Notes: generated from the sequence alone by a model not told the origin. 64,000 bases of DNA from Palsa-870 sp035937155 (GCA_035937155.1 DASYVJ010000036.1:1-64000); one strand, 5' to 3'. Shown: positions 40,996-50,620, numbered from the stretch's first letter. Numbers and translations are program-made.

Positions 40996-41867
40996 ACCTG
41001 CCGGCGGCGCACGGCGAAGTAGACCATCCCGGCGAAGAGGCAGACGAAAAACGCCCACCAGAGAATGTCGCCCACACCGGATGCCTGTGGAACGGAGGCG
41101 AGGGCTTGGCTGCTGTTCTGCGCGCTCGGGCCTGAAACGCTGATTTGCGCTCGCACCAAGTCGCCGGGAGCGCTGCTCACGAGCGGGTGCGGAAAAAACC
41201 AGTACACGATGTCGAAAACAGTCTTGACGACACTGTTCCCGATCACGTCGGCCAGATTGTGGATGAACCCAACCACGGCAGAGATCACGTTGTAGTAGAC
41301 GAACGCGACGACGGCCGCGACGATGTTGTTCATCCAGGTGCTGAGGGCCAGCACGAGGAGCATCACAACCAGTGTGTTGGCGACCACAGCGATCGCCTGG
41401 ACGGTGAGCGCATTCTCCAATCCACCCCCGAACAGGAACATCACGAACCGCGCTTCCAGCGCCAGGACACCCATGATCACGACCAGCGCCGTGACCGCAG
41501 CCGCGACCTTGCCCGCCGTGAACGCGAGGCGCGAGACGGGCTTCGAGAAGATGCTCACCGCGGCGCCCGAGTCGAGGTCGTGATAGATGGCGGTCATCCC
41601 GATCGCGTAAGCGATGAGAAGCCCGAAGATGCCGAGGGCCGAAAAGATGTAGGTCAGGAAGAGGAGCTCAAGAAATCGGTTGAAGGCGGCGGGGTCGGCA
41701 TTGCTGGGCGCGACTCCGGCGCTCGATGACAAGAACGAGTACAGGAGCTTCAGGCCACCGCCCACGACCACGATGCCTGCCGCCCCCAAGATGAGGAAGA
41801 CAAGCAGGATGCGCCGCCTCGTCAGCTCGAGCAGCGTGTAGCGCGCGACCGCCATGGTCCCGTTCAC
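40992..41867 (-). CDS. ABC-2 type transporter permease
   Basis: The 291-residue protein has six or more membrane helices; the N-terminal TLLELTRRRILLVFLILGAAGIVVVG and the loop DLDSGAAVSIFSKPVSRLAFTAGKVAAA are typical of ABC-2 permeases of the NosY/gliding type. GTG 41867 overlaps the ATPase stop as GTGA; ATG 41855 is another possible start. Partner of the ATPase upstream. Substrate unknown. Confidence 0.85.
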   Translation of the reverse strand: MNGTMAVARYTLLELTRRRILLVFLILGAAGIVVVGGGLKLLYSFLSSSAGVAPSNADPAAFNRFLELLFLTYIFSALGIFGLLIAYAIGMTAIYHDLDSGAAVSIFSKPVSRLAFTAGKVAAAVTALVVIMGVLALEARFVMFLFGGGLENALTVQAIAVVANTLVVMLLVLALSTWMNNIVAAVVAFVYYNVISAVVGFIHNLADVIGNSVVKTVFDIVYWFFPHPLVSSAPGDLVRAQISVSGPSAQNSSQALASVPQASGVGDILWWAFFVCLFAGMVYFAVRRRQV

Positions 41868-42634
41868 GGGTTGTCCTTGTCGGTAATGAATGACGGCAGC
41901 TGCTCGTGCTGTGGCGAGGTCGCCTGCACCAGCTCGACGAACACGTCCTCGAGGTTGCGCCCCTCCGGCACCACCTCGGCCATCGTGCCTTCTTTCAGCA
42001 CGCGACCCTTGGCTAGGATGGCCACGGTGTCGCACACGAGCTCGACCTCGCTCAGCAGGTGGCTGTTGAGCAGCACGGCCACGCCGCTGCTCTTCAACTG
42101 ATCGATCAGGGCGCGCACATCGCGGCGGCCGAGCGGATCGAGGTCGGCGGTGGGCTCATCCAGGATCAGCAGCTTGGGGCGGCCGAGGATCGCCTGCGCG
42201 ATGCCGAGCCGCTGCTTCATGCCCTTGGAAAACTGCCGGACCTGCCGGCGTTCTTTGTCAAGGCCGGCGAACTCGAGTGTTTCGGGGATTCTTCGTTTAC
42301 GTTCTGCCTCGTCGAGCCCAAGAAGGCTCGCGAAGTAGTCCAGCACCTCACTGGCGCGAAGGAACTTGGGGAAGTCGGGCTCCTCGGGCGCGAACCCCAG
42401 CTCCCTACGAGAGGCGGGGTTGCCCGGGTCTGAACCGAAGAGTTGAACCGTGCCTTGATCCGGCCGCAGAAGGCCGCAGATGATCTTGACTACGGTCGAC
42501 TTTCCCGCGCCGTTGGGCCCCAGCAGGCCGAAGGCCTGGCCGGGCTCGAGCGCGAATGTGACTCCGTCGACCGCCCATGGATGGCTGCCTCGGTAGCGCT
42601 TGCGCAATCCGTCAACGCTCACCACGGGGGCCAT
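41864..42634 (-). CDS. ABC transporter ATP-binding protein
   Basis: The 256-residue ATPase has Walker A GPNGAGKSTVVK, signature FSKGMKQRLGIA (a variant common in exporter ATPases), Walker B KLLILDEPTADLDPLG and switch LLNSHLLSEVEL. The short soluble tail after residue 215 fits the ABC-2 type. ATG 42634 is selected because VVSVDGLRKRYRG follows at once; the upstream open frame is a shadow of the divergent MFS gene, whose start is only 23 bp away. Confidence 0.92.
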   Translation of the reverse strand: MAPVVSVDGLRKRYRGSHPWAVDGVTFALEPGQAFGLLGPNGAGKSTVVKIICGLLRPDQGTVQLFGSDPGNPASRRELGFAPEEPDFPKFLRASEVLDYFASLLGLDEAERKRRIPETLEFAGLDKERRQVRQFSKGMKQRLGIAQAILGRPKLLILDEPTADLDPLGRRDVRALIDQLKSSGVAVLLNSHLLSEVELVCDTVAILAKGRVLKEGTMAEVVPEGRNLEDVFVELVQATSPQHEQLPSFITDKDNP

Positions 42635-42657
42635 CAGTCCGCCGAATATACAGGCGC

Positions 42658-43833
42658 GTGATCCAACTCGACATTCAGCAACGCCGCACGTTGACCTGGG
42701 CCGGTCTCGCCGTCGTGCTGACGGCTTTCGACGGCTCGGTGCTCGTGCTCGCGCTCCCGGCCATCGCGGCCGACTTCCACGCACGCACGCCCGCCCTTTC
42801 GAATCTCGGCTCGGTTTTGGCGGTCGGGTCGCTCGGCGCGCTGCCGCTGGCCGCGCTGGCGGACCGGTTCGGCCGGCGCCGGCTGATCGCGGTCGGGGTT
42901 GCCGGTTTCTCGCTGGCCAACTTCGCCAGCGGCCTCGCTCCTTCGCTCGAGGCGCTCGCGGTACTGCGGCTGATCGCGGTCTGCTTCGAGGCCCTGGTCG
43001 GCGGCGTGGCGACCGCGCTCGTGGTTGAAGAGGCACCGGTGACCCGACGCGGCCAGGCCGTGAGCGTCCTGGCGCTGCTCGGAGGTCTCGGCACCGGCAT
43101 CACCGTCATCGCCTACCCGCTGCTCGCACCGCACTGGCGCTGGCTGTTTTTGGCGGGCGGAGTGGGCGTGTTCCTGGCGCCGGTCATCTGGTTCCGTCTT
43201 CCCGAAGGAAGGAAATGGCTCGGTGTTCATGTGACGGGCTCTGCGCTGAGGCTCCTCCTACAGCCTCCGTGGCGGCGACGGGTGGCTGTCATCGCCGCGA
43301 TGACAGCGCTGCTCGCGGTGCTCCTGGAGCCCGCCGGCCTGCTCTTCACCGTTTTCGCCAATGACGTGCTGCACCTGTCACCCATAGCGATCAGCGTGCT
43401 GATCGTGGTCTCAGGCGTAGCGGGCGCGGCCTTCTACCTCGTCGGCGGTTACCTGACGGACCGCTACGGGCGGCGGCGACCCGCCATCGTGCTGACGCTC
43501 GCGACCGCGCTCGCCACCAGTCTCAGCTTCGCAACGGCAACCATCGGCTTCTACGTGGGCAATGTCCTATGGAGCGCATTTGCCAGCGCAGCCACCCCGG
43601 TCTTCGGAGCGTGGACCGCGGAGCTGTTTCCGACCCGAGCCAGGGCGACGGCCGAGGCGACGAGCGGAGTGGCCGCGGCGATCGGCAGCGTCGCCGGGCT
43701 GCAGGCGGTCGGATTACTTTCGCCGTCTACCGGGTTGGGCCGCGCCATCGAGCTGTGCGGAGTGGCGGCAATCGCCGGAGCCTTCCTGCTGCTCATGCTG
43801 CCCGAGACCAAGCAAGCGCCACTTCCTGACTAA
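42658..43833 (+). CDS. MFS transporter at head of the N-methyl amine cluster
   Basis: The 391-residue protein is a 12-helix MFS carrier: LTWAGLAVVLTAFDGSVLVLALPAIA (helix 1), motif A ADRFGRRRLIAVG, repeated in the second half as YLTDRYGRRRPAIVL, and APVIWFRLPEGRKWL in the central loop, as in metabolite:proton symporters. GTG 42658. It ends 13 bp before the first FAD-GcvT dehydrogenase gene, so it may import the substrate of that cluster. It could instead be unrelated to it. Confidence 0.83.
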   Translation: MIQLDIQQRRTLTWAGLAVVLTAFDGSVLVLALPAIAADFHARTPALSNLGSVLAVGSLGALPLAALADRFGRRRLIAVGVAGFSLANFASGLAPSLEALAVLRLIAVCFEALVGGVATALVVEEAPVTRRGQAVSVLALLGGLGTGITVIAYPLLAPHWRWLFLAGGVGVFLAPVIWFRLPEGRKWLGVHVTGSALRLLLQPPWRRRVAVIAAMTALLAVLLEPAGLLFTVFANDVLHLSPIAISVLIVVSGVAGAAFYLVGGYLTDRYGRRRPAIVLTLATALATSLSFATATIGFYVGNVLWSAFASAATPVFGAWTAELFPTRARATAEATSGVAAAIGSVAGLQAVGLLSPSTGLGRAIELCGVAAIAGAFLLLMLPETKQAPLPD

Positions 43834-43846
43834 AGTTACGAAGCTG

Positions 43847-46270
43847 ATGGACCGCGCTAGGGCTGTTGTTGTCGGTGGCGGTATCACCGGCGCTAGCGTC
43901 GCCTATCACCTGGCGAAGGCGGGTTGGCGCGACACCGTCCTGCTCGAGAAGGACGAGCTGACGAGCGGATCGACCTGCCACGCAGCCGGCCTGGTGACGC
44001 AATTCAACCCGTCGCCGACCATGATGCGGTTCCGCCGCTACAGCATCGAGCTGTACCAGGAGCTCGGCGTGTTCGAGCAAGTCGGCGGACTGCGATTTGC
44101 CTCGAGCGAAGGGCAGCTGAAGGAGCTGCAGCGTGGGGTGAGCCGGGCGCGCGGAATCGGGCTCGAGGTCGAACTGGTGTCCGCCGACGAGTCAGCCCGA
44201 TTGATGCCGGCGATCACCAAGAGATCGCTGCATGGCGCTGTGTGGGTTCCGAGCGACGGCCACCTCGACCCCCATACCGCCACGCACGCCCTGGCCGGAG
44301 CGGCGCGCGAACTCGGCGCGACCGTCCTCACGCAGCATCGCGTCACCGGTTTCAGGCTGGGCGGCCAGGGCGAGGTGACCGCGGTCGAGACGGACGGCGG
44401 CCGGATCGAGGCCGACGTGGTCGTGATCGCCGGCGGGATCTGGGCGGCTCAGATCGCCGCGATGGCCGGCGCGTTCATCGTCTCGACGCCCGTCGACCAT
44501 CAGCACGCCGCCCTGCTGGCCGTGGCCGGGCACGAGCTTCCGCACGATATGCCGTGCTTTCGCGACCCGGACAACCTCATCTATGGAAAGTCGGAGGCGG
44601 GAGGCGTCGTCCTCGGCGGGTATGAGGCTGACCCGGTCGCACGGTGGATCGACGGCGTCCCGTGGGATCACGCGGGCACGTCGCTGCCGCCGGACCAGGC
44701 GAGGTTCGAACCGCTCCTTGCGGGGGCCGCACGCCGCTTCCCCTTCATGGGCGAGGCAGGCATCGTGAAGCTCGTCTGTCACCCCGACGCGATGACCCCG
44801 GATGCCAATCCGCTCGTCGGTCCGGTTCCCGGCGTGCGTGGCCTCTACCTGGCGGCCGGCCTTTCGCTCAACGGATTCGGAGGCGCGGGCGGCATCGGCC
44901 GGTCGCTCGCCGAGCTCATCACCACGGGTGAGACCGAGCTCGACCTGTACCCATACCGGCCGTGGCGATTTGGGCCGGTGCATCGCGACCACCGCTATGT
45001 CGCCGAGCTGGCGCGCGAGGCGTACCGGTACTATTACTACCTTCGCTATCCGTACGACTCGGACGAGTGGGGCCGCCCGCGCAGGACGAGCGCGCTGCAC
45101 GAACGCCTGCAGGACCAGGGCGCCGTCTTCGGTGCCAAGCACGGCTGGGAGCGCGCGGAGTACTTCGACGCAAGCCGCCCGTGGCGGCGTGCCGGTGCCG
45201 ACCAGCGCCAGTTCGGCTGGACCAGGCCGCCCTACTTCGAGCTGCTGGCTGAGGAGCACCGAGCTTTTCGAGAGCGGGTCGGCATCATCGACATGACGTC
45301 CTTTGGCAAGATCGACGTCCGAGGCGGCGGCGCGCTGACGTTGTTGGATCGCGTGGCTGGAAACCGCATTGACCGGCCTGCCGGATCCGTCATCTACACC
45401 CAGCTTCTCGAGCGCAACGGCGGAATCGCAGCCGACGTCACGGTCACGCGGCTGGCCGACGAGCACTTCAGGGTGGTTACCGGCGCCGGCTATGTCAACA
45501 GCGACCTGGGCTGGCTCCGCTTGCAGGTGCGCGACGACGATGCACCAGTCGACATTCGCGAGACCACCGACGAGCTGTCGGTGATCGGAATGTGGGGCCC
45601 GAACGCGCGCGACGTGCTGGAGCGCGTGGCGGACGGTGACGTATCGGAAGGAGGATTCCCGTTCATGCAGGCGCGGCACATCCGCATCGGTGGGGCAACC
45701 GCCTTCGCGCAGCGCGTGACGTACGTCGGCGAGCTCGGTTGGGAGCTGTACCTCGAACCTGGTTGGGCGGTGCAGGTCTGGGATCGACTGATGTCGGCAG
45801 GGCGGACATTCGGGATCGTGGCAGGCGGCTATCGCGCGCTTGACTCCCTCCGCATGGAAAGGGGCTACCGCTACTACGGCACGGACTTGACCCTGCTCGA
45901 CAATCCTTTCGAGGCGGGGCTTGGTTTCTGCGTGCAGCTGGACAAGGGCGAATTCAACGGCCGGCAAGCTCTGCTGGCCGCGCGCGAGTCGGGCCTCAAG
46001 AGGCGGCTTCGTACCCTTGCCGTGGGCGGCGAGGACTACGTACCGATTTATGGTGGCGAGGCGGTGCACGGTGTCGGTGGAGTTATCGGACGCCTGCGCA
46101 GCTGCGCGTACGGCTTCACCGTTAGGAAGAACCTCGCCTACTCCTATCTTCCGGTGGCGATGGTGCCCGGCGGGCAGGTGCAGGTCGAGGTCTTCGGAGA
46201 GCTCATCCCGGCTACTGTGATGGCCGACGCCGTGGTGCCAAAGCGTGCAGCAGAACAGCCCGCGCGTTAA
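43847..46270 (+). CDS. Dimethylglycine/sarcosine dehydrogenase-type FAD-GcvT fusion (first)
   Basis: The 807-residue protein has an N-terminal FAD-dependent oxidase domain (VVVGGGITGASVAYHL at residues 7-22, then GSTCHAAGLV with His45 in the place of the covalent flavin His of dimethylglycine and sarcosine dehydrogenases), a short middle domain, and a C-terminal GcvT-like tetrahydrofolate domain from about 430 (MTSFGKIDVRGGGALTLLDRVAGN, YVGELGWELYLEP, GLGFCVQLDKGEFNGRQALL). Known relatives remove N-methyl groups and give methylene-THF. It begins the dehydrogenase cluster, and its 3' end overlaps the kinase gene by 26 nt. ATG 43847 gives the normal N-terminus. Confidence 0.88.
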   Translation: MDRARAVVVGGGITGASVAYHLAKAGWRDTVLLEKDELTSGSTCHAAGLVTQFNPSPTMMRFRRYSIELYQELGVFEQVGGLRFASSEGQLKELQRGVSRARGIGLEVELVSADESARLMPAITKRSLHGAVWVPSDGHLDPHTATHALAGAARELGATVLTQHRVTGFRLGGQGEVTAVETDGGRIEADVVVIAGGIWAAQIAAMAGAFIVSTPVDHQHAALLAVAGHELPHDMPCFRDPDNLIYGKSEAGGVVLGGYEADPVARWIDGVPWDHAGTSLPPDQARFEPLLAGAARRFPFMGEAGIVKLVCHPDAMTPDANPLVGPVPGVRGLYLAAGLSLNGFGGAGGIGRSLAELITTGETELDLYPYRPWRFGPVHRDHRYVAELAREAYRYYYYLRYPYDSDEWGRPRRTSALHERLQDQGAVFGAKHGWERAEYFDASRPWRRAGADQRQFGWTRPPYFELLAEEHRAFRERVGIIDMTSFGKIDVRGGGALTLLDRVAGNRIDRPAGSVIYTQLLERNGGIAADVTVTRLADEHFRVVTGAGYVNSDLGWLRLQVRDDDAPVDIRETTDELSVIGMWGPNARDVLERVADGDVSEGGFPFMQARHIRIGGATAFAQRVTYVGELGWELYLEPGWAVQVWDRLMSAGRTFGIVAGGYRALDSLRMERGYRYYGTDLTLLDNPFEAGLGFCVQLDKGEFNGRQALLAARESGLKRRLRTLAVGGEDYVPIYGGEAVHGVGGVIGRLRSCAYGFTVRKNLAYSYLPVAMVPGGQVQVEVFGELIPATVMADAVVPKRAAEQPAR

Positions 46271-47168
46271 CGAAGCGGTCGCCGGCGTCGCCCTCTGGAA
46301 GGGAGCAGAGGTCATCGTTTCCCAGCTCTCGGGCGGGCTGACGAACGAAAACTACCTGGTCGAGGCGGGCGGACAGCGCTATGTGATGCGGATCCCCGGT
46401 CAGTCGACCGACCTGCTGGCGATCGATCGGGCCAATGAGGTTCACAACACCAAGGCGGCGGCAACCACGGGTATCGGTCCGCGCGTGCTCGAGTACATGG
46501 CCAGGCTTGACGTCCTGGTGCTCGAATTCATCCCCGGGCCCACGATGTCCGCGAAAGCGCTGCAATCGAACGAGATGGCCGCGCGCATGGCCTCGTCGTT
46601 CCGCCGGCTGCATGGTGCGCCGCGGTTTCTAAAGGACTTCAACATGTTCCGCCTGATCGAGTACTACCTCGGGATCATCGACGAGCACGAGGTCGCGATT
46701 CCGGAGGGTTACCGGGGCTGGTTGCCGAAGATCGCCGCGATCGAGCGAGCCGTGAGCGCCGGCGCGCTTCCGGCTGTGCCGTGCCACAACGATCTACTGT
46801 GCGAGAACTTCATCGATGACGGGGACGCGCTGCGGATCGTCGACTACGAGCTCAGCGGCAACAACGACCCATGCTTCGATCTGGGCAACACTGCCCAGGA
46901 AGCGGAGTTCGACCAGGGCCTGCGCGCCGCCCTGTGTCAGGCGTACTTCGGTCGCCAGGACGCACGGCAGCTCGCCCGTATGAACCTGTTCGCCTTGATG
47001 TCAGACGTCGGCTGGACGTTGTGGGGCGCGATCCAGGCGAAGATCTCCGCCGTCGATTTCGACTTCCGCGGCTACTACACGGGGCGTTGGGAGCGGGCCC
47101 TCGAGGTGCTGCAGTCAGAGCTTTTACCGACCTGGCTCGAGGCGGCGGCGGCTCAAGAACGAGCCTAA
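46245..47168 (+). CDS. Choline/ethanolamine kinase-like phosphotransferase
   Basis: The 307-residue protein has the aminoglycoside-phosphotransferase/choline-kinase fold: LSGGLTNENYLVEAGGQRYVMRIPG (nucleotide loop and Lys strand), VLEFIPGPTM (hinge), CHNDLLCENFI (Brenner motif with catalytic Asp) and LRIVDYELSGNNDPCFDLGN (metal-binding Asp). The HND and DYE-GNNDPCFD details fit choline/ethanolamine kinases best. It phosphorylates an amino alcohol, probably choline, ethanolamine or a methylated form. GTG 46245 lies inside the end of the dehydrogenase gene, so the two are co-translated. Confidence 0.85.
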   Translation: MQQNSPRVNEAVAGVALWKGAEVIVSQLSGGLTNENYLVEAGGQRYVMRIPGQSTDLLAIDRANEVHNTKAAATTGIGPRVLEYMARLDVLVLEFIPGPTMSAKALQSNEMAARMASSFRRLHGAPRFLKDFNMFRLIEYYLGIIDEHEVAIPEGYRGWLPKIAAIERAVSAGALPAVPCHNDLLCENFIDDGDALRIVDYELSGNNDPCFDLGNTAQEAEFDQGLRAALCQAYFGRQDARQLARMNLFALMSDVGWTLWGAIQAKISAVDFDFRGYYTGRWERALEVLQSELLPTWLEAAAAQERA

Positions 47169-47190
47169 AACTGACCTAAAGCCCACGTCA

Positions 47191-47219
47191 TTGACGCCGC
47201 TACCAGCCGGTGCTACGGT
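47191..47219 (+). promoter_or_regulatory. Possible promoter of the GntR gene
   Basis: TTGACG (47191-47196) and TACGGT (47214-47219) are 17 bp apart, followed at 58 bp by the GntR start. The -10 is a weak match, so this is tentative. Confidence 0.35.
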
Positions 47220-47276
47220 TCGCGGCGGTATATCGCTCGCATATTGGTCGAGCGAGTAGGGAAGGGGTACTCAGGG

Positions 47277-47957
47277 ATGGCGTCCGCAACGCCCGTAGTG
47301 GCCGTGGTCGAAAACGACTCGGCGCGCTCGCAAAGCGACGCTGCCTACCTGCGCATCCGCGAACGGATCGTCTCCCTGGACATGCGGCCCGGCTCGGTCG
47401 TCAACGAGAGCCGCCTGCGGGAAGAGCTGAAGATCGGCCGCACTCCTATCCGCGAGGCACTGCAGCGCCTGTCGAGGGAGAACCTCGTGAGGTCGATACC
47501 GCATCGCGGCACGTTCGTCACCGACGTCAACATCACCGACCTGGCCCGGATCACCGAGGTAAGGGTCGTCCTCGAGTCTCACGCCGCGAGGCTCGCCGCC
47601 GAGCGAATCTCGCTGAACGATCGAGAGTCGTTGACGATGTTGCTCGAGGTGCTCGAGAAGGGGCCGGCCCTGGACCAGCGCGAGCTGATGCGGCTCGACC
47701 AGCAGATTCACCGGCAGATCTACAGGGCCGCACGCAACTCGTTTCTTGAAGCGACCCTCGAGCAGTACTTCAATCTCAGCTTGCGACTTTGGTACCTGGT
47801 GCTAGACCGCGAGGTCGGGTTGCGCGAGGCGATACGGGAGCACATCGAGCTCCTGCAGGCGATCCTCGGGGGCGATGGCGCGCGCGCCGAGGAGACCATG
47901 CGGCGTCATGTGACGGGATTCGAGCTGGAGATCCGCAAAGTGCTGGTGGAGAGGTAA
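47277..47957 (+). CDS. GntR family regulator, FCD type
   Basis: The 226-residue protein has an N-terminal GntR winged helix (AYLRIRERIVSLDMRPGSVVNESRLREELK and IGRTPIREALQRLSREN) and an all-helical FCD ligand domain with EVRVVLESHAARLAAERI, LDQQIHRQIYRAA and EHIELLQAILGGD, which supply the usual Asp/His metal site. FCD regulators generally sense a carboxylic acid of the pathway they control, so this is the likely regulator of the amine cluster in which it lies. ATG 47277 has GAAGGGG upstream; a TTG at 47244 is less likely. Confidence 0.88.
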   Translation: MASATPVVAVVENDSARSQSDAAYLRIRERIVSLDMRPGSVVNESRLREELKIGRTPIREALQRLSRENLVRSIPHRGTFVTDVNITDLARITEVRVVLESHAARLAAERISLNDRESLTMLLEVLEKGPALDQRELMRLDQQIHRQIYRAARNSFLEATLEQYFNLSLRLWYLVLDREVGLREAIREHIELLQAILGGDGARAEETMRRHVTGFELEIRKVLVER

Positions 47958-47962
47958 AAGAC

Positions 47963-48898
47963 ATGCCGAAGATCTTTTTCGCGACCGACCTACACGGCTC
48001 TGAGGTGTGCTGGCGAAAGTTCCTGAACGCAGGCCGCTTCTACGAGGCGGAGATCCTGATCTGCGGCGGCGACATGACCGGCAAGGCGATCGTGCCCATC
48101 GTTCAGGAGAACGGTCACTACACAGTGACGCTCGGAGCGGATCGCCAACAGGTCGAGGCTGCGCAGGTGCCTGATGTCGAGGCGCAGATCCGCCGCAAGG
48201 GCTACTACCCGCTGCAGATAAGCCTGGAGCGGCTGCACGAGCTCGACGCCGACCCGGTCAAACGTGCCGAATGCTTTCAGCAGGTGATGCTCGACGGGGT
48301 CGACCGCTGGATGGGCTTGGCCGCCGAGAAGCTGCGCGGGACAGGGACCCGGGTTTTTGTCTGTCCTGGCAACGACGACGAGATGGAGGTGGACGACGTG
48401 ATCCGGCGCTCTGACTTCGTCGAACTGGGAGAGGGCCGGATGGTCGACGTCGACGGTTTCTCGATGATCTCAACCGGTTGGTCCAACCACACGCCGTGGA
48501 ACACCCATCGAGAGGAGACGGAGGAAAAGCTCGGCGAGCGGATCGAGGCGATGGCGAGCCAGCTCCCGGATGCCTCCAAGGCCATCTTCAACCTCCACTG
48601 CCCTCCATACAAGTCGGGCCTGGACGAGGCGCCTGCCATCGACGTCGACCTCAAGTTGCTGCACGGCGGCCGGGCCCTGCGACCCGTCGGTTCCACCGCG
48701 GTGCGCGCAGCCATCGAGCGCCATCAGCCGCTGATCTCCCTGCACGGCCACATCCATGAGAGCAAGGGGGCCGTGAAGATTGGCAAGACGCTCTCGATCA
48801 ACCCGGGAAGCTCGTACGAGGAAGGAATGCTTATGGGGGCCATCGTCCAACTCGATGCCAAGAAGGGCATCAAGAGCTATCAGCTCGTCAACGGATGA
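47963..48898 (+). CDS. Calcineurin-like metallophosphoesterase
   Basis: The 311-residue protein has all metal-binding motifs of the family: FFATDLHGSE (Asp, His), ICGGDMTG, CPGNDDEME (Asn), FNLHCPPY and LHGHIHESKG (His-x-His). Family members are phosphomono- or diesterases, some acting on glycerophosphodiesters or cyclic nucleotides. It is cytoplasmic, with no signal peptide. Placed between the GntR regulator (5-bp gap) and an APC permease (20-bp gap), so it probably serves the cluster; release of a headgroup alcohol from a phosphodiester is one possibility (inference). Confidence 0.87.
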   Translation: MPKIFFATDLHGSEVCWRKFLNAGRFYEAEILICGGDMTGKAIVPIVQENGHYTVTLGADRQQVEAAQVPDVEAQIRRKGYYPLQISLERLHELDADPVKRAECFQQVMLDGVDRWMGLAAEKLRGTGTRVFVCPGNDDEMEVDDVIRRSDFVELGEGRMVDVDGFSMISTGWSNHTPWNTHREETEEKLGERIEAMASQLPDASKAIFNLHCPPYKSGLDEAPAIDVDLKLLHGGRALRPVGSTAVRAAIERHQPLISLHGHIHESKGAVKIGKTLSINPGSSYEEGMLMGAIVQLDAKKGIKSYQLVNG

Positions 48899-48918
48899 AG
48901 AGGTAAGGAGGAAGCAAT

Positions 48919-50586
48919 ATGGCCGATACCACGTTGGGTTCGCCGGGGGCCGCCGCCAGGCCTGGGCTGTTCCTGCGCAACGCGACCGGGCTCGTCAAGT
49001 CCTGGTCGACGTTCGACGCATTCATCTACTCGTTCTGGTCCATCAACCTGATCACTCTCGGCCTTTACGGCATGTCGTACGTGTACACGGTTCCGGACGG
49101 CCAGCTGCTCGCCGGGATCCTGCTGTTTGGCGTGCTCGTCACTTTTCTCGTGATCACTTACGCGATGTTGGTTAGCGTGATGCCGCGCACGGGCGGTGAT
49201 TACGCCTGGCAGAGCCGCGTTCTCGGCGGCGGACTTGGTTTCGTCTTATCCATCACCGGCTGGTGGTTCACGCTGTTCCTCTGGACGCCGATCTACGCGA
49301 ACATCCTGGTCGTCCAGTTCTTCTCGCCCCTCGCCTACACGCTTGGCTGGACCGGCGTCGCCACCTTCTTCACCAGCCAGACCGGCATCTTCGTCTCCTG
49401 CTTGATCGTGCTCGCGTTCGTGAGCATCGTCGTCACGTTGGGCATGGAGACGTACGCGCGCATACAGAAGGCCTGCTTCTGGATCGGCCTCGTAGGACTT
49501 GCCGTCGTCTGCGGCCTGCTCCTGTTCTACAGCCAGAGCGACTTCCAGAACGCCTTCAACCGCGAGGCGACGAGCCTCTTCGGCGCCCCCGCCAATGCTT
49601 ACCAGGGAACGATCGACGCAGCAAGCAAGACGTTCGGAGGCTCGAACTTCGGAACGCTTTCATTCGGTCCTGCGCTTCTACTGCTCCCCTGGCTGGCTTT
49701 CTACCTGCTGTGGCCGAACTGGGGCGCGACCCTCTACGGCGAGGTCCGCGGAGCCAAAGACATTCGCAAGCCTTTCTGGAGCATGTTCGCGGGTCTCTGG
49801 GTCACGGTTGCCATGGTTGCGCTCGTCGTGATCCTGATCAACAAGACCATCGGCTGGAACTTCTACCAGTCGGCCAATGCGGCTTACTGGAACAACCTGT
49901 TCGCAGCCCCGGGCGCCGTTGCCCCGCCGGTTCCGATCTGGCCTTACCCCGTGATGTTCGCGGGATTCTTGGTCGACAACCATCTCTTCCAGGCCCTGTT
50001 GATCATCGTCATGGGCCTGTGGTTCTTCGGCTGGGCCGGAACGCTGTTCCTGTCCTCGACTCGCGTCATCTTCGCCGCCGCCTTTGACCGCGTGCTGCCG
50101 TCATGGGCCGCCAACATCTCGGCCAAGCGCCGCGTGCCTTACGGCGCGCTGGTCCTCATGATCGTGCCGTCGCTCGTGATCAGCGCGATCTACGCGTACA
50201 AGCCGGACTTCACCAGCGTGTTCCTGGACGCTACCGCGGTGCTTGCACTGACCTTTCTCGCGACCGTGGTTGCAGCGATCATCCTGCCCTGGCGACGCAA
50301 GGACCTCTACGACGCGTCGCCAATCGCCAACTACAAGATTGCCGGGATACCGATGATCTCAGTCGTCGGTGTGATCAGCGGTTTGTTCCTGCTCTACATG
50401 CTCTATCAGTGGTCATTCAACCCTGACAACCTCTATGGGACGTCGTTGCAGAAGACGCCCAACTCCGTCATCTACTTCGTCGCGACATACGTTGCGGCGG
50501 TCGTCATCTACGTGATCGCCCGAGTCGTCCGGAGCCGGCAGGGCATTGACCTTCGCCGCATCCACCACGAGATTCCGGTTGAATAG
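48919..50586 (+). CDS. APC family amino acid permease
   Basis: The 555-residue protein has about 12 membrane helices and APC traits: LVKSWSTFDAFIYSFWSINLI at the start, VSVMPRTGGDYAWQSRVLGGGLGFVL in the first helix-turn region, and GTLFLSSTRVIFAAAFDRVLPSWAANI, typical of amino-acid/polyamine permeases. It is longer than average, with extra loops between helices 5 and 8. A strong ribosome site AAGGAGG lies 8-9 nt before ATG 48919. It is the natural uptake system for the substrate of the cluster (a small amino acid or amine). Confidence 0.88.
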   Translation: MADTTLGSPGAAARPGLFLRNATGLVKSWSTFDAFIYSFWSINLITLGLYGMSYVYTVPDGQLLAGILLFGVLVTFLVITYAMLVSVMPRTGGDYAWQSRVLGGGLGFVLSITGWWFTLFLWTPIYANILVVQFFSPLAYTLGWTGVATFFTSQTGIFVSCLIVLAFVSIVVTLGMETYARIQKACFWIGLVGLAVVCGLLLFYSQSDFQNAFNREATSLFGAPANAYQGTIDAASKTFGGSNFGTLSFGPALLLLPWLAFYLLWPNWGATLYGEVRGAKDIRKPFWSMFAGLWVTVAMVALVVILINKTIGWNFYQSANAAYWNNLFAAPGAVAPPVPIWPYPVMFAGFLVDNHLFQALLIIVMGLWFFGWAGTLFLSSTRVIFAAAFDRVLPSWAANISAKRRVPYGALVLMIVPSLVISAIYAYKPDFTSVFLDATAVLALTFLATVVAAIILPWRRKDLYDASPIANYKIAGIPMISVVGVISGLFLLYMLYQWSFNPDNLYGTSLQKTPNSVIYFVATYVAAVVIYVIARVVRSRQGIDLRRIHHEIPVE

Positions 50587-50598
50587 GAGTTCCAAGTG

Positions 50599-50620
50599 CC
50601 GCCGGGCTTCTGCCCGGCGG
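50599..50620. other. Perfect stem-loop between permease and alcohol dehydrogenase
   Basis: CCGCCGGGC, loop TTCT, GCCCGGCGG: a 9-bp perfect stem 12 bp after the permease stop, with no T-run. It could set the ratio of upstream to downstream message by blocking exonucleases or acting as partial terminator. Confidence 0.5.

Noticed and set aside
44192..46315. 707-residue antisense open frame over the first FAD-GcvT gene
   Set aside because: Long antisense frames are expected in high-GC coding DNA; the plus-strand protein has complete conserved motifs.
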